DNA of 64,000 nucleotides from Diorhabda sublineata (lineage: Eukaryota; Arthropoda; Insecta; Coleoptera; Chrysomelidae), in assembly GCF_026230105.1 (NCBI RefSeq), contig NC_079482.1, positions 17,298,001 through 17,362,000 of the forward strand. The letters are read 5' to 3'. Numbering within the stretch: position 1 is the stretch's first letter; each line of letters begins with the position of its first letter. The notes below the pieces were generated by a model, which did not search any database, was not told the DNA's origin, and worked only from the letters and a program-made list of their open reading frames with translations. The translations under genes were made by a program, and so were the position numbers. Shown here piece after piece: positions 35,641 through 48,300 of the stretch.

Positions 35641-35859
35641 GAAAATTTCAAATTTGGCACACATTTTAGTGACAACATCGCATCACGAACATCAGACGAT
35701 ATAAAAAAGAATGATGTTAGTCTAGGTAGAGCATTGAAAAAATAGAATAGATCAGCTTAAGGATCTTCATTACTTTTCAAAATAGTTTCGAATATGTTTG
35801 CGATGAATATATCGAATTTGTTAGAATTTTATGTGGCTGAAGATCTGTTTTGATGTTTA

Positions 35860-36780
35860 CTTTTTTTCCTAGTTTACAATGTTATAAATTGATTTACTCT
35901 TGTTCTCTGATTCACTAATATTTTGTTCGTATGCATTCATTTCTGCTGTCTTAAGCGACTTACGGTGATTGTTTCCCAATTGACAGTATTTATGCCAATC
36001 CAAAAGTAATTTTTTAGACCGAAACTTTCGTCTCAAAAGATAGAATTCCTTGCGCATTGCCCTAAGTTCGCAATTAAATCAATTTAATCTTCTCTTTGTA
36101 TCAATTTAAAATGAAAGCATGTATCAGCATGTGCTGACAGAATTTCAATAATGAATAATTGATTTAGACGTTCAGAGTAAGGCCATTGAACTTCCTAAAT
36201 TTGGTTTACAAAACTTATCAAACTATCATTACTTACAATTCTTACATACTTTCCCTGACGGTTGCTTCATTGAAATTATCAAATTTGAAAAGCAAATAAT
36301 TACCACCATGATTGGCTCGTATTCCTCTGCATACAGTTTGTTATAGTATTATCAAGTAATGTATTAGTATTGGAAGTTATTCTAGTCGGCATACGAATCA
36401 ATTGCCTGAGACCATACGCACATAAAATATTTTTCAAAATCTTTGAGTACTCACTATCATCATCCAAGTCTAGATTTAAATCCCTCATGATAAGAATAGA
36501 TTTGTATCTTAAGTATAACTTATCCATGAAATTCTGTAGCTGGTCTACAAAAATATCTAATTTGCTTTTACTGGATGATCTGTATATGGCTATGCACAAT
36601 TTCTGTGTTTTATTTCAACAGCGTAAAATGCCACAAATAAAGGTTGAGAAAGATCACCAATGTCGATAGAACTCATATTAATATGATGAGATGTGAATAT
36701 GGCTACCCCACCATGTAACTTTCTAGATTTATAGTAACCAGATAATAAAGAGTAACTTAATTTGACTCTAAACTACCTAC
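35860..36780 (-). pseudogene. Jockey-group LINE endonuclease and linker
   Basis: On the minus strand: KLHGGVAIFTSHHINMSSID then CIAIYRSSSKSKLD, ILIMRDLNLDLDDDSEY and IRMPTRITSNTNTLLDNTIT (36300-36599). These are the back half of an APE-type endonuclease: GGVxI, YRxP, GDFN (here RDLN) and TRxT...LDNI. The GDFN Gly is replaced by Arg. A 62-codon linker frame (35869-36057) with the WHKY region follows. Stops separate the pieces, and the front half is missing. Confidence 0.75.
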
Positions 36781-37174
36781 ATCGAGCTAATGCTCACTAA
36801 TTTAGAGTATATCGAATGAGTACTCGTTTAAGAATACGGTCAGGTTATTCTTAGCATCTTACCAATGGACATAAGATCGTTTTCACAAAAACATTGTACT
36901 AACTCTTGAACTGAATTTGGTGTTTTCTTGAAAGTCTACTCACTCATATATTACCTGGTCTTATGTCATTTTTAAGAATACTGTCTACTTCGTTGACAGG
37001 CATCGAAATTTTAAATAATGAATAAGCTCTATGTTGACGCTATCTCTTTTTCACAATTATCACATTGGGCTCATCATTTTTGTTCTGAAAGCTGTTGGAC
37101 TTTTCCGTATCTCTAGATTTGATTACTAAGAAACTGCTTCGGTGGTAATAACTAATAATAATTAAGAACTTCAT

Positions 37175-37430
37175 TTGGATATATAAGCGTGTTCGTTTAG
37201 CGCAGTTTAGTTCAGTTTATAATGCATAGTCGTAGTGAACAGAACGAATTAGTAAAGTAATCAAAAAGTTTAAATAAATTATTCAAGTTAGTTAAGTAAT
37301 AGTGATAAGTGAATTATTATACATTAAGTTTAGTGTATAGTATTTAAATAAATCAAGAACGTAAGAGACCGTGTCTATTAATTCACCCCACGAATAGAAA
37401 TCATATAAATAAATAAGAGAAACATTACAC
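37175..37430 (+). repeat. LTR-like remnant, copy 3 (best preserved)
   Basis: GGATATATAAGCGTGTTCG gives a TATA box; TAGTTCAGTTTATAA follows as a candidate initiator, then GTAGTGAACAGAAC, TAAATAAATCAAGAACGTAA, ATTCACCCCACGAATAGAAA and ACATTACACTATATA. The block order equals that at 2720-2955 and 12651-12815. It is read as a solo LTR of a gypsy-like element on the basis of layout only. Confidence 0.5.
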
Positions 37431-38963
37431 TATATACCGAAGTACTCCTTAGTCAGAAAATAATATAGCATATAGAGTCTTGTTTAACAATTTTATTTTG
37501 ATTCGCTATACTGATGGATATTCGAGGCATTGCATTGTTGGTCTCAGACCAGAGAGTTCTTGTAGAAAATCGTATCTTTTCAGTGGAAATATATTCACCA
37601 CAAACCCACACTTTGATACAAGTGCAAATTTAATAAATTGCACTCAATATACGAAACTGTTTGGCAAAATGAATTGTGCATAATGAAGGAATACTAATTG
37701 GTTAAATTAGATTACAAAGAGTGATCACTCACTTTTACTCGTAAACTAGAAGCAATCAATCCACATTTCAGACAGGCAATTAACTCTTGGCAAATTGAGA
37801 AAGTTGAGTAGTTTGTAAAATTTGCGATAATTTACTGAACGCATTAGATAGGAATGTGCAACGATCTTCAAACTAATGTTAAATACAAGAAATGTTTGAA
37901 GTAGATTCTGGAGTGATTATATGAAAAGAAAAATCAATCAGCTCAGATATACGATTATTATTGATTCTTAATGAATATTTCATATATCACTTAATCTTTA
38001 CGGATTTGGTATTGGTTCCGTCGGAGCACAATTTTTCCATGATAATTCAAACGACTCTCATACAGTAATTATTTTTTGGAATTTATTTCATCACTTCACT
38101 GTCTGTTGTAGGTATTTTTCTGTTTGTATTACACTTGGAAACAACGGTTGTATTTGGACAGCGTTTCCGAAAACTCATTTTAGTCGCTGTACAATCACCC
38201 AACGACATTTTAATTGTATTATCAACATGTTAACATCAACCCAAATTCAGATTATGGGAATAATAGAGACCATAAATATTTCAAGTTGTCACTGAATGGA
38301 AACAAAACCTCTAAAATACTAATATTTTCAGTCCTCTGCCGACATATTTGACTCATTCTACATTACTCAAATAAATTGTGTTATTTTGTACAAAACGAGT
38401 GGAGAGATTGCAGAAACAAATTTAGTTATATAATTAGGAATAAAATGTGTGAATAATTCTTTTCGTACATCTATAAATGGAAAATGTGGAACTTTTTGTT
38501 TCATATTAAGAGCATATACGAGATGTGACCGAAAAGATGGTTAATTAATTTAATAAAAACAAGGTGAAATCTGATCGGATGTAGGTAGCCTCTCATCTCT
38601 ATCGGCTTGATCTACAATTTAACGATGGATTCTAGTCTACGCTGAAATACTATTTAGGTATTATACTCTCAGTTATATGTCATTGCTTTCTGAGAAGTAG
38701 TATGCCGAATTTCTAATTTCAGATGTTGTTCCAAGCTGGGAAACCAAAAATTTCAATCGACCTATTCATTGAGTATTGCTTTTGACCAAACATACACACA
38801 TTCCAACGTCGAATCCATAATTGGAAGTATTTCTGGAAAGTATTTTTATTCTAACATGTGAACCGCAAGTTATTCAGCTATTTTTTTATAAGATGATTAG
38901 TACACTTGACTTTCTTCTCTAAGCTGGCATTTTGCTGTGAACACTGACCATCTAACAATTACT
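37431..38963. other. Non-coding, nothing recognised
   Basis: A 67-codon frame at 37480-37683 (+) carries no motif. Otherwise featureless AT-rich sequence. Confidence 0.35.
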
Positions 38964-39070
38964 CTATTTGACGTGAGTTTCGATAACTAAATTATCATCT
39001 TCGGGGGCTAAACTTGAACTGAGTTTACATTCAATCTCTGGAGGTTGGTTATTGAAACTCACTTATTCAT
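38964..39070. repeat. Inverted pair of hammerhead-like motifs
   Basis: The minus strand of 38964-39004 reads CGAAGATGATAATTTAGTTA then TCGAAACTCACGTCAAA: CTGAAGA has become CCGAAGA, but the stem-loop, GAAAC and GTC are kept in order. The plus strand of 39024-39070 reads CATTCAATCTCTGGAGGTTG then GTTATTGAAACTCAC, a more decayed and shortened copy. Both resemble 5388-5430. Copies in opposite directions could come from one element with inverted ends. Confidence 0.4.
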
Positions 39071-39340
39071 AATTTTTAGATGCCCATACAGTAGTAAATC
39101 CAGAAGCAATCATGGTAGCCATTTTATTACAACTCTTCGAACAAGAAATCTATCATTCAATCACTGTATATCTAGGAGAACGTACTGTAATGGAGCTTCA
39201 TCTTGTTGGAAGTAAGAACGATCGTTTTGCCAAATAATGTTGCCAGCTGCATCAATTCAACTGTTTTGGAGCAAATTTAAGTAGATTCTCAATTAATTCA
39301 GTAACACAGGAATAGAGGTTAAGCTTACTATTCTCAAAAA
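39071..39340 (-). pseudogene. Tc1/mariner-superfamily transposase C-terminal relic
   Basis: The minus strand reads SYFQQDEAPLQYVLLDIQ, LNDRFLVRRVVIKWLP and LLLYGHLKIM. This matches the block FQQDGAPxH...IxWPxRSPDLTPLDFFLWGHLK that ends the Tc3-like, DUF4817-type proteins; the family is the same broad one as the relic at 16755. The second catalytic Asp (QQD) remains, the third is gone (LLLYG in place of LDFFLWG). Confidence 0.6.
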
Positions 39341-41553
39341 CCAGTTCATGCTTTGATTCCTCCCAGTTATATACACCTCTTCCTATTTGATATTTTAGGT
39401 ATCCAAAAGCAACGCAGAAATCTCCTTCATGGAAACAAATATGAAATGATTCGCAAATTTTAGAATTATCTATAGATATAGGGGGCTAAAATATGAAGAT
39501 TGGTATGTTGTTGAATTCATATAGGTATATAACGATAAAAACGGTATGTCAAGGCTTTATTTTCAAGTCGAAATACAATCCGATGAGTTTCCTTCTACAA
39601 ACTTAATCTGAAAAAAAAATTCTTGTGATAACTCTATTCATTCAAAAAGATTTTCAATGATTAATTCTCATGAAACTGAATTCAAATTTTCAATAAATCG
39701 TTCAAGCGCCCTATTTACTTCACACATTTTATATGTGCATTAAACATAAAGACGATATGAAAGTTGAACCACAACAATAAAAACATCAATTTTCTGCCTC
39801 CAAAATATGTTGTAATTAGAATGAGTAGATATCCGAGGAGGCGATATCCAGCGAGTATGTTGGCTGAAGCGGTACCATCCTGCCTATCCTTCACGACGCT
39901 CCCTTATATCGTCTTGTTGCAAAATAACAGCTTTTTTGAGTGATGGTCTTCATTACAAGTTTGTCTAAGTTTCAAAATGGATAATTCCGCCGGTTTTATA
40001 GTATTTCGTGGTAATACACTTGGAGAGAGCTACTGTTTCTGCGTTTCGGATTATTATATAAGTTCTGTATGGTTAGGATATGTTGCTTGTGATGGATCGG
40101 TTGACTTTGATTTATTCGGACATATTATTATAAATAATGTAACACCTGCTCTACATATTTTCATTGCTTGTTCTTGCAAATTGCCGCAAATGTTCTTTGA
40201 TGGTAGATTAAGGCTGATTATAGTTGTTTGATAGTTTCTCGATGATCTGTCATGGATTTGCTTCCACTTTTATCCTTATCCTTTATCAAGTATTGTTGAT
40301 CTTCTAAATTCACCGGAGTTAAAGAGATCAAAATGAGAGAATCATATTTGGCATTTGCGAATTCCAAGTGTGACCTACCAAATTATAATCAAATATCGAC
40401 ATATACAGAATCGACATAATTTACCAGTCCATATAAGATATTTTCGAGGAAAATTATGGCGCAAGATGGAGCATGCTAAAAACTTTCAGTATCTCAAATA
40501 TATTTAAAAACTACCTAATAATACTACTAATCTGACATCAAGTCATTTGTTTCAATGTACAATATAATATATCTAATAGAATTTGTTTATCTGGATACAA
40601 TAAAAATTATGCGTGAATTATTTGAACTGTGAATTGAATGGCACAATAAATCAGAGTTCACATTTGCATTCAATTATGATCAAACCATCTAGTTTGGTTT
40701 GAAATTAACACTACCCATATGTGAAAATTCCATTTAATTGAGAGAATAATTTTTCACTGGAAATATGAATAAAAATATTACACAAGGTCCAAATATTTTA
40801 ATATTCTAGAAATACAAATAATACGTGCATGAAAATTCTTGTAAACAATATATATATTGGCTATGATTCACAGTTATTTTGATACCAATTTATAAAGTTT
40901 ATTCAAAATTTGGTTAAAAGTCGATATTAAACTACAAATATAATCAATATATTTGTATATACTGGAGTGTGGTGTTCCACAATTGTGGAACTGGCTTTCG
41001 TTCATGGGAATTAATGAATATATTGGACATATTGTAACGAAAAGCTCTACTTTCATAAACCCCAAATGAAATCACCTGTCAGCTTAATCACATTCAAAAC
41101 ATTTTTATTCTGGATCCCAATGTAATTTTCTCGAGGTTATTACATACTGTTCAAGCATACATTTGACTATGAATTGGATATAGCCAATCAATTGATATAA
41201 ATGGAAATTTGTAAGTAAACCAATATCATAAGCACCAAATCCCTCAGTACTGATAAGTATATTTGTACAAGTCATCGATCTAAAATGAACCTTTGTAAAT
41301 CAAGGTACAGAAAAACAGAATATACTCAACTTCAACACATTTGTATCGATTCCAATGTCTAAACAGTTTGTGACAGATATTCTGCAAAAATTACATACGT
41401 AAGTTTGAAATGGATAGAAAAAATCGACAACGATAAACAGTTTTCGGTGGAATGAAGGAGACAGTCATTTTATGTAATCCGAAATTGAGCAAAGTCCGGT
41501 TCCACGAGAAACTGGAGAGAGAAAAAGGAAGAAAAAATAATACAATCTCATTT
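39341..41553. other. Non-coding, one unassigned 84-codon frame
   Basis: The frame 39977-40231 (+) encodes an 84-residue, hydrophobic, Cys-containing sequence. I see no signal peptide cleavage pattern or conserved cysteine spacing, so no function is proposed. The remainder is AT-rich and empty. Confidence 0.3.
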
Positions 41554-41599
41554 ACTATAGGAATACAACCAACCTTTGTGATGGTTGTATTTCTATAGT
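41554..41599. repeat. Near-perfect 18-bp hairpin
   Basis: ACTATAGGAATACAACCA (41554-41571) pairs with TGGTTGTATTTCTATAGT (41582-41599) with one mismatch and a 10-base loop. The stem is shorter than a normal pre-miRNA. A tiny foldback repeat is the simpler reading. Confidence 0.6.
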
Positions 41600-44500
41600 A
41601 TTGTTGATGAAAGATGAAGGTACAGATCATAAGTTAACAAACAGTAGAAGTGACAATGAACGAGCTCCTAAAATAACTTTGGGGAAACTCAAGTCAAAGA
41701 TTTTTCGTTCAGAAATTTAATATTCTCACAAAAAAATTTGTATACAAGCTTATTCCAAAAATTCCACCCAAAAGGAACTGAAAACTATATCGAGCAAAAA
41801 AGAGAAAGAGTATATGATAATTTACATGTGAGTTTATTGTGAAACTCACCACTTAGTTCAGTTCGAAGTTTCGTACTTCGTGAAAAACATTCTGCTTGAT
41901 ATCAACTGAATCATTAATAACTCTTCTCTTTTAACGACAAATTCTTTGCTATATCTTCATATAATTTGACTTTAAACCTTCGGTACATATTTAGTTTTTA
42001 TTTACAATAATATAGTTAAATTAACTCGTAACTGCAAGTCCAAGCGTACCAATTGAGTTATTTTCGGATCCTTATTGTGATCATTAATTAACGTATAAAA
42101 AGAGTGAAAGAATGTAATGTGAATTGAAAATATCCTAGGAAGGCGCAATGAAGAATTTTTTTTCTGTTATATTTCTTGTCACTGCTTTTCTCGGGAGCTT
42201 TAACCTGAATTTTCCTCTAATGTTTTAAGAACAAAAACATTCAGTTTACACGATAGGGTGGATCAAAACTTGTATCTGCCCCATTAGAAGAACTTATTCC
42301 ATATAATTCATTTTATTTTTCACAATCAAATATTTCACTTTCAAATTAAGTGATACTTTAACATTTTTGCGAAAATTTACATCACAAGGAAATCGTTTCC
42401 AATTACATCATATTTCCCTAGGATTGATGAAATTTCTGCCAGAAAAATACTTCAATTTTTCTGGAAATATCATTCTCCCTTATATAACTTTTGTCATTAA
42501 GATCTTTTGATTTCATTTACAAGAAAATTATTTCTAACTTTATGGATTGAGTTAATTAGTTTCCTTTCCTTTTAATTATATAGAAATTTGTAATTATAAT
42601 TTCTTGAACTCCATTTCCTAATATAAATGATTTTATTTTCTGAAAAAGTTTTTTCAGGATCCAGGTATCTACCTATCTCTCTCAATTTCACTTGCCATAC
42701 TCAGAGAGTGAATCACCAGATTTATAATTAGTTTGTCAGTTTATCATTAAATTTGGAATATTTAAAGTGGATTTTTCCAAATTTTGATATTAAGGAGAAA
42801 CGGAAACTTCTTATTAAGATCAATTCATCAATCTATTTTTCTTGACGTCCAAGCTTCTGTCCGTTTGTTAGAAGAGGGCCAATTGAATTTCTATCCAAAA
42901 AAATCATGGTGATTCTAGTATTTAGGTAGCATTACAGCTGGGCCACTTCGTACCGTTAGAAAGTTTGTTGTAAAGGCAGGGTTCAATTGTCGTTCTTGGC
43001 TATTATGAACTCCAAAAATAACTTAATATATAAATTAAGCAATAATTTTGCTGATTGCTTTCCAATATTCATGATTTGAAGTTACTACATTTTTCAGTTT
43101 TTAGTTTAAGTTTATATAGGTATAGTTTTGTGTCGGTTTGTGTTATTTCATCGCAGAAATAATAGTAATAACAATGGTAATGCGATAACACAATGCCAAA
43201 AACCCGACAGAGGAGTCAAAACAGTGATATTGTAAACATAGAATCTGATACAATTTACTACTTAAAAAAATAAAGGCCACAAGTTTTTTTGAAAAATTGA
43301 ATAAGCCAAGCAAAACAATTCTGTTTATTTGAAGATCTCAACATACATAAACTAAAAATAAGAAAAAAAGACCGACAAAATAGTGTGGTTATTATAATAT
43401 GAAAATCAATTTTTCAGAGTATCTGTCTTAGAGCGAAATCGGGAAAACTATCTGTTTAGCTTAATAGTGAAGTGTTCAAGATTTTTTATGGTCATCTAAA
43501 GAGTATTTACTGATTCTCATTAATTTTTTAATAGATTTCAATTCATTACTCATCCTTTCCATGGTAAAAACATGTGGACATGGAAACCAAGTTCTCTTAA
43601 TTTTGGCAAGTCATCAAAGTGAGTTCTGGCGTTGAAGGGTGGAACAAAACATTATATTGAATCGATTGAATTATATAGGATAAACTTACAGTCTCACTAT
43701 ACATACCATATTTCGATACGTTAATGAGATGTTATCCAGTCAAATCATGAGGCATTCAAAGAATTCCTAATTGTTTATGATTATGATGGTTGAGTACATC
43801 AGTAATATATTGTCAGTTGACATAGGGTTGCTGAGTGGGATGATGACTGGAATAATGCAATAAAAGTTCTTTGTGTGTCAAATTTGCCTTTTAGCTTTTT
43901 TCATAAAGTAAAAACGTATTTTTTTACTAGCCACCAATATTTTGCAACTTCTACGAGAAGCACGAATTGGAAAAACTCTCTACAAAACAGTAATTTTAAA
44001 TTCTAGCCGTAAAGTTCTCTAAGTTAGAGTAACGGTTCTTGATATACCAAAACCAGCACTATCTACTGTTAAAATCGAAATAAACCTTTTAAATAACCTA
44101 TATATAACATAATATATGATTTTCAGTCATAATTACATCAAAATACGATTATGTTTGACGAAGACAACTCAGGTATTAGAAATTACGTATAGCTCTCATT
44201 GTGTAAGTATAAATCTTATTACACAATATATATAGGCCTCAGAAACATTTGATGCAATATTAAACAGATTATTCAACTGTAGTATAAAATTTTCAAATAG
44301 TAATATAGATTATTTTTTTATGCAAAAATCAAATCAATCTTATCTACCTTGGATTAAAAGATATCAGTCAACTTTTATTATCTCAAAACTTAAATTTTAT
44401 TCTTAAATATCCAAAAATATTAAGAATTTGATAAAGGATATCAAATTTCTTATTTGTTGCACATCTAGTATATTTGGATATATATCTTTCTCATATATTT

Positions 44501-45232
44501 TTAGCAAATAATTGAACAATCGAAAAGTGTTTTCGCCTGTTATTTTCTTAAAAGACAAGCAATATCATTTTCGCATTTCTTTGTCTTATATATCTGCAAC
44601 TATCTCATATATATCAGCAATACTTACAAAGTATTCTTCAAAGGAAGACACAAAAAAGGGAGTGTCTGATAATGATCCAAGGTTGCCCTTGAGATACTGA
44701 AACCAAATATTGTTAATATGCACTGCTGAGCACGAAAATAAAATGTTTTCAAAAATTGTATTTACGTATAAAACCATTTTTAATGGAGAAAAAAGGTAGA
44801 ACTCAGATAATTATAAGTTATAGAATAGTGGCATACGGTTAATTCAGAAATACACTACACCATAGACATAATAATACTAGACTGCGCCTTCGTTGAAATT
44901 TGAGTTCCAATATTAAATCAAAATATAAAGGAAGTATATTCATCTTAGTCAAATGTTTAATGTGTTTCTTATAATTTATTGTATTCTTTTTCTTCTGCCA
45001 TTCTATTTTACTACTTTCCACCCTCATTTCCCAAATCACCTAGAGAAAAAAAATAATTCTACCCTAGATCGGAGACTGTGTCTAAAGTTGCGTGCCCCAT
45101 TGGCATACCTGGGAAGCACCAGCTTGATCAAAACATCAGTGCAACTCTTCAGTGTCCCAAGTGTTGTTTGCTAGTGACAATGGTTTATTTTCACCTCTAT
45201 AATCACGAGTGTAAAGTTTATTTCCTTCTAAA
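41600..45232. other. Long non-coding stretch
   Basis: No transposon protein recognised. A 26-codon frame from the ATG at 43194 (MPKTRQRSQNSDIVNIESDT) looks coding but ends at once. A pyrimidine-rich run ending CACCTAGAG near 45040 could serve as a splice acceptor for the region leading into the candidate exon at 45233. Confidence 0.35.
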
Positions 45233-45272
45233 ATGGGAGACGTTGGTGTAAATGATGAGGAAATCCATGAAG
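45233..45272 (+). other. Candidate first coding exon of a host gene
   Basis: ATG at 45233 in the context TTCTAAAATGG opens MGDVGVNDEEIHE, and the frame runs into GAAG|GTAATA, a fair splice donor at 45273. The upstream 150 bases are less AT-rich than the surroundings and would be 5' UTR. If unspliced, the frame stops 12 codons later. Nothing downstream in the window can be joined to it with confidence, so this is a suggestion only, and I do not recognise the protein. Confidence 0.25.
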
Positions 45273-45308
45273 GTAATATATATAGTGAATTATGTGGAAG
45301 CCGCTAAG

Positions 45309-45392
45309 ATGGAAGAAAGCTACGTATCCAGCGACCGTGTCAGTTGCAGTAACCACATCGCCAGTGACGTGGCTATTGTCTTGGCTTGCTAG
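45309..45392 (+). CDS. Small ORF of 27 codons, unassigned
   Basis: MEESYVSSDRVSCSNHIASD then VAIVLAC. It begins 36 bases after the candidate splice donor. Its base composition is clearly less AT-rich than the neighbourhood. It may be a short exon, part of a 5' leader or chance. Confidence 0.2.
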   Translation: MEESYVSSDRVSCSNHIASDVAIVLAC

Positions 45393-48300
45393 CGTACTTG
45401 AATAGGGTATACTTTGGTAGCAACATCGCAGTCAGCATCCATCCGTCGCAACGGGAAACATTCCGCTCTCCCCGATATTTTGATATTCAAATTTAAAACG
45501 TACGCGACAATCCATTCAGTTATAAAATGTCGTCTATGATAAGGGTTTAGCAGGCAAAAAAATAAAACCTATAAAAGTTATAAATGTGTCTTAGAAATAG
45601 TATATCGGTTAAAAAATGAATCACAATGGTATGAAGAGTGGACGCTCGAGAAACGGGACTGACTAATAGTCGAAGTTGATAGATGTTTCGTTGAAACCGT
45701 TGTTCATCTCAAATGAATTGGTTAAATTTTCTACAAGTGTATCAGCTTTGTAATTATCAAGAATAAGCTGAACTCCCAATAATTTTGTGCCATGGATGAT
45801 AAAATAGCTTACAGACCACCATAGAGGTGAGCGAATGGGGACAGCATTTCTGGGCGCTTACTATAGACATGGTTATTCATTATGCACAAACAACAGTGTC
45901 TCTAGTCTTGTTTCTTGGTCACTCGTGTATCAAAGGATATGAAAAGCCCAATACTTACCAGAAAAAAAGTATTAACTCCTTTTATTGACCCTGTAGGGAA
46001 ATGCTCCTATAAGAAATAGTTTACTAAGGTGTAAACATATTGGATATATTATCTCCTCATTGTGCAGCTTATCCACCTTAATGGATCGAATCGTAGCTGC
46101 AAATGAAACGTTAGCGAAATAACTCAATTACAAGCTAAAATTAGAATACCTTGGCATTAAGGACGATTATAGCGACTGCACTGCGTTATAATATGATAAT
46201 GGTTTAACCAAACAAACTAAATTGAAATAATAATATTTTCCTCTGTGAAAAAGTTGAAATATAAGATAAGACTGATAAGAATTGTTTTCTGAGCAGCCCT
46301 TAAACATACTTCTTTTTGTAAAATATAAAACTAAAATTTGGTGCTTTGAAAATTTTGTGTCATTCACCAGATTTAGTTTTGTGTATTTTCTTACTTATTT
46401 CAGATGTTTACTCGTTTTGAGAACGAATACTGTGTGTTTCTAGCAATTTTATTTCGATAATAGTATTCTATTTCATAATAATGATGATTATCAATTCTTC
46501 GTAATATATATAAAACGATTTTTCAATTTTACTGGCAAATATGTTCGCCTTCATTAAAAAAAAGAATAATAATATTCAGATGTACTAAGTCCAACTCCAT
46601 AAAAGTTTTTGTTTCTATTGATGAAATACCTCTGCAATACGTTCTAATATTCGTTATTGAAGTATTGAGTCCATATAGAAGCGATGGTAGCGAATGTGAG
46701 AGAAAGAAATAATATCAGGAAGAAATTTTATGCAGTTGTTTGCTAGGTTGAAATTTTTTTCATGTAATTGGACTTCTTTTATGCAGACGTAAAGTGAGCC
46801 GATGTAAACTTCTCCGAAACGAACGATAAAAGATATTACTTATATGTAATTAGGCATACTGATTTCAATAAAATATAGATGATAGCTGGACCAACTTAGG
46901 TGACAAATTTCATAAGCAAATTATTAATACTTGAAACTCTAGTACAATGAAACTGTTTAACTTATTATTGAGAAAAACCAAAAAGACACCAAATATATTA
47001 TCAAACTGATCATTTATCTTTATGGCTAAAAAAGGAGACGTAAAAAGATAAGATGTAATGATTAGAAAAAAAAGAAAGGAATTGGATGGTTACTAAAATT
47101 TGGGAGGAAAAAGAAGCTAGTAGAATCAAAAATAAAATTAAAGAAGTGGTAGAAGAAGGATGCCAGTTCGAATACTTAACTATTTTAAAATATATAAAGG
47201 AAAATTTAGAATATATAATTGAAGTACAGTTAGGAAGTCTTATTGCAATAACAATGAATAATCGGAAGCATGTATAGAGTCCATTGAAGGAGAATTTAAG
47301 AGAATCATATCTAGGAGAGAGAAGTCTATCGCTAGAGCATGTAACAATGGAAAGTACGATAAACGCACTGATAACGAGGCTAATAACGATTGAAATAAGA
47401 CTTATTTCATAGAAATACACTTGAAATTATTAACAGCAATGGAAAAAAGACTCAAGATTAGAATATTAACAGATAATGGAGCGTAACAAGAAAATCTTGG
47501 AAAACAAAAATACATACGAAGATAAAAATGAATATATTTATACAAAACAGCTTCAATATCGATACCAATGAAAAAATATATAATAAAACCAGTATCAGAC
47601 CTATTCAGTATTGATGGAAATGGGATAGTATTTATAGATTTGTCTATTGTACAGTGGGATATGGGAAGTACAACGAGAAGGGGAGGTTCTAGAATGAAGT
47701 AGTGAAATTTCAATTGTATTGTACAATTGGAGTAGTGATTTATTATTGTTCTGTTATTTGTATTCTCAAGTTATGAGGAATATGCAAATATACTTTCAAT
47801 GTATGGAAGATATAATGAAAACGTTGCTGAAGCAAGACGACTGTATTAAAAATTTCTAAAGCAAAAGAGACCAGACCTCAGAGTTTTTTCACACATAGCA
47901 TATAGCTACTGAAACTGTAAGCATACGCAAAGTTATTCGTAATTTTGACAACCCCTATTGTTGGGAAATAAAAATTCAAATACTAATATGAACAGACAAG
48001 CAACAGAATTCTTATTGAACGTATATGCAGGGGTTATTGGAGATGTCATAGGATCCCATTATCTAGAACCATTTTTCTTCAAGAAGTGTTATTTTCGGAA
48101 TGACAGTTGTCTCTCTTAGTAATGTCGAATTGTGACAGAAAACATTAATGATATATCTTCTGGTAACTGATTTCTAGAAGTATATCAGGACTATCTAACC
48201 TAAAAAATAGAGGAAGAATTAAGACAAAATATCTGAGAGTTTTTGATAAAAGACTGAATTTGATAAAATTTTTGCAGCTTCTTATCATAATCATATTCAA

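Noticed and set aside
47440..47500. Retroviral-type protease motif (ILTDNGA)
   Set aside because: The run is out of context, breaks at once, and no pol motifs follow.
47010..47713. Overlapping long frames on both strands
   Set aside because: All arise from A-rich or T-rich stretches with biased Ile/Lys/Ser/Phe content and no motif.
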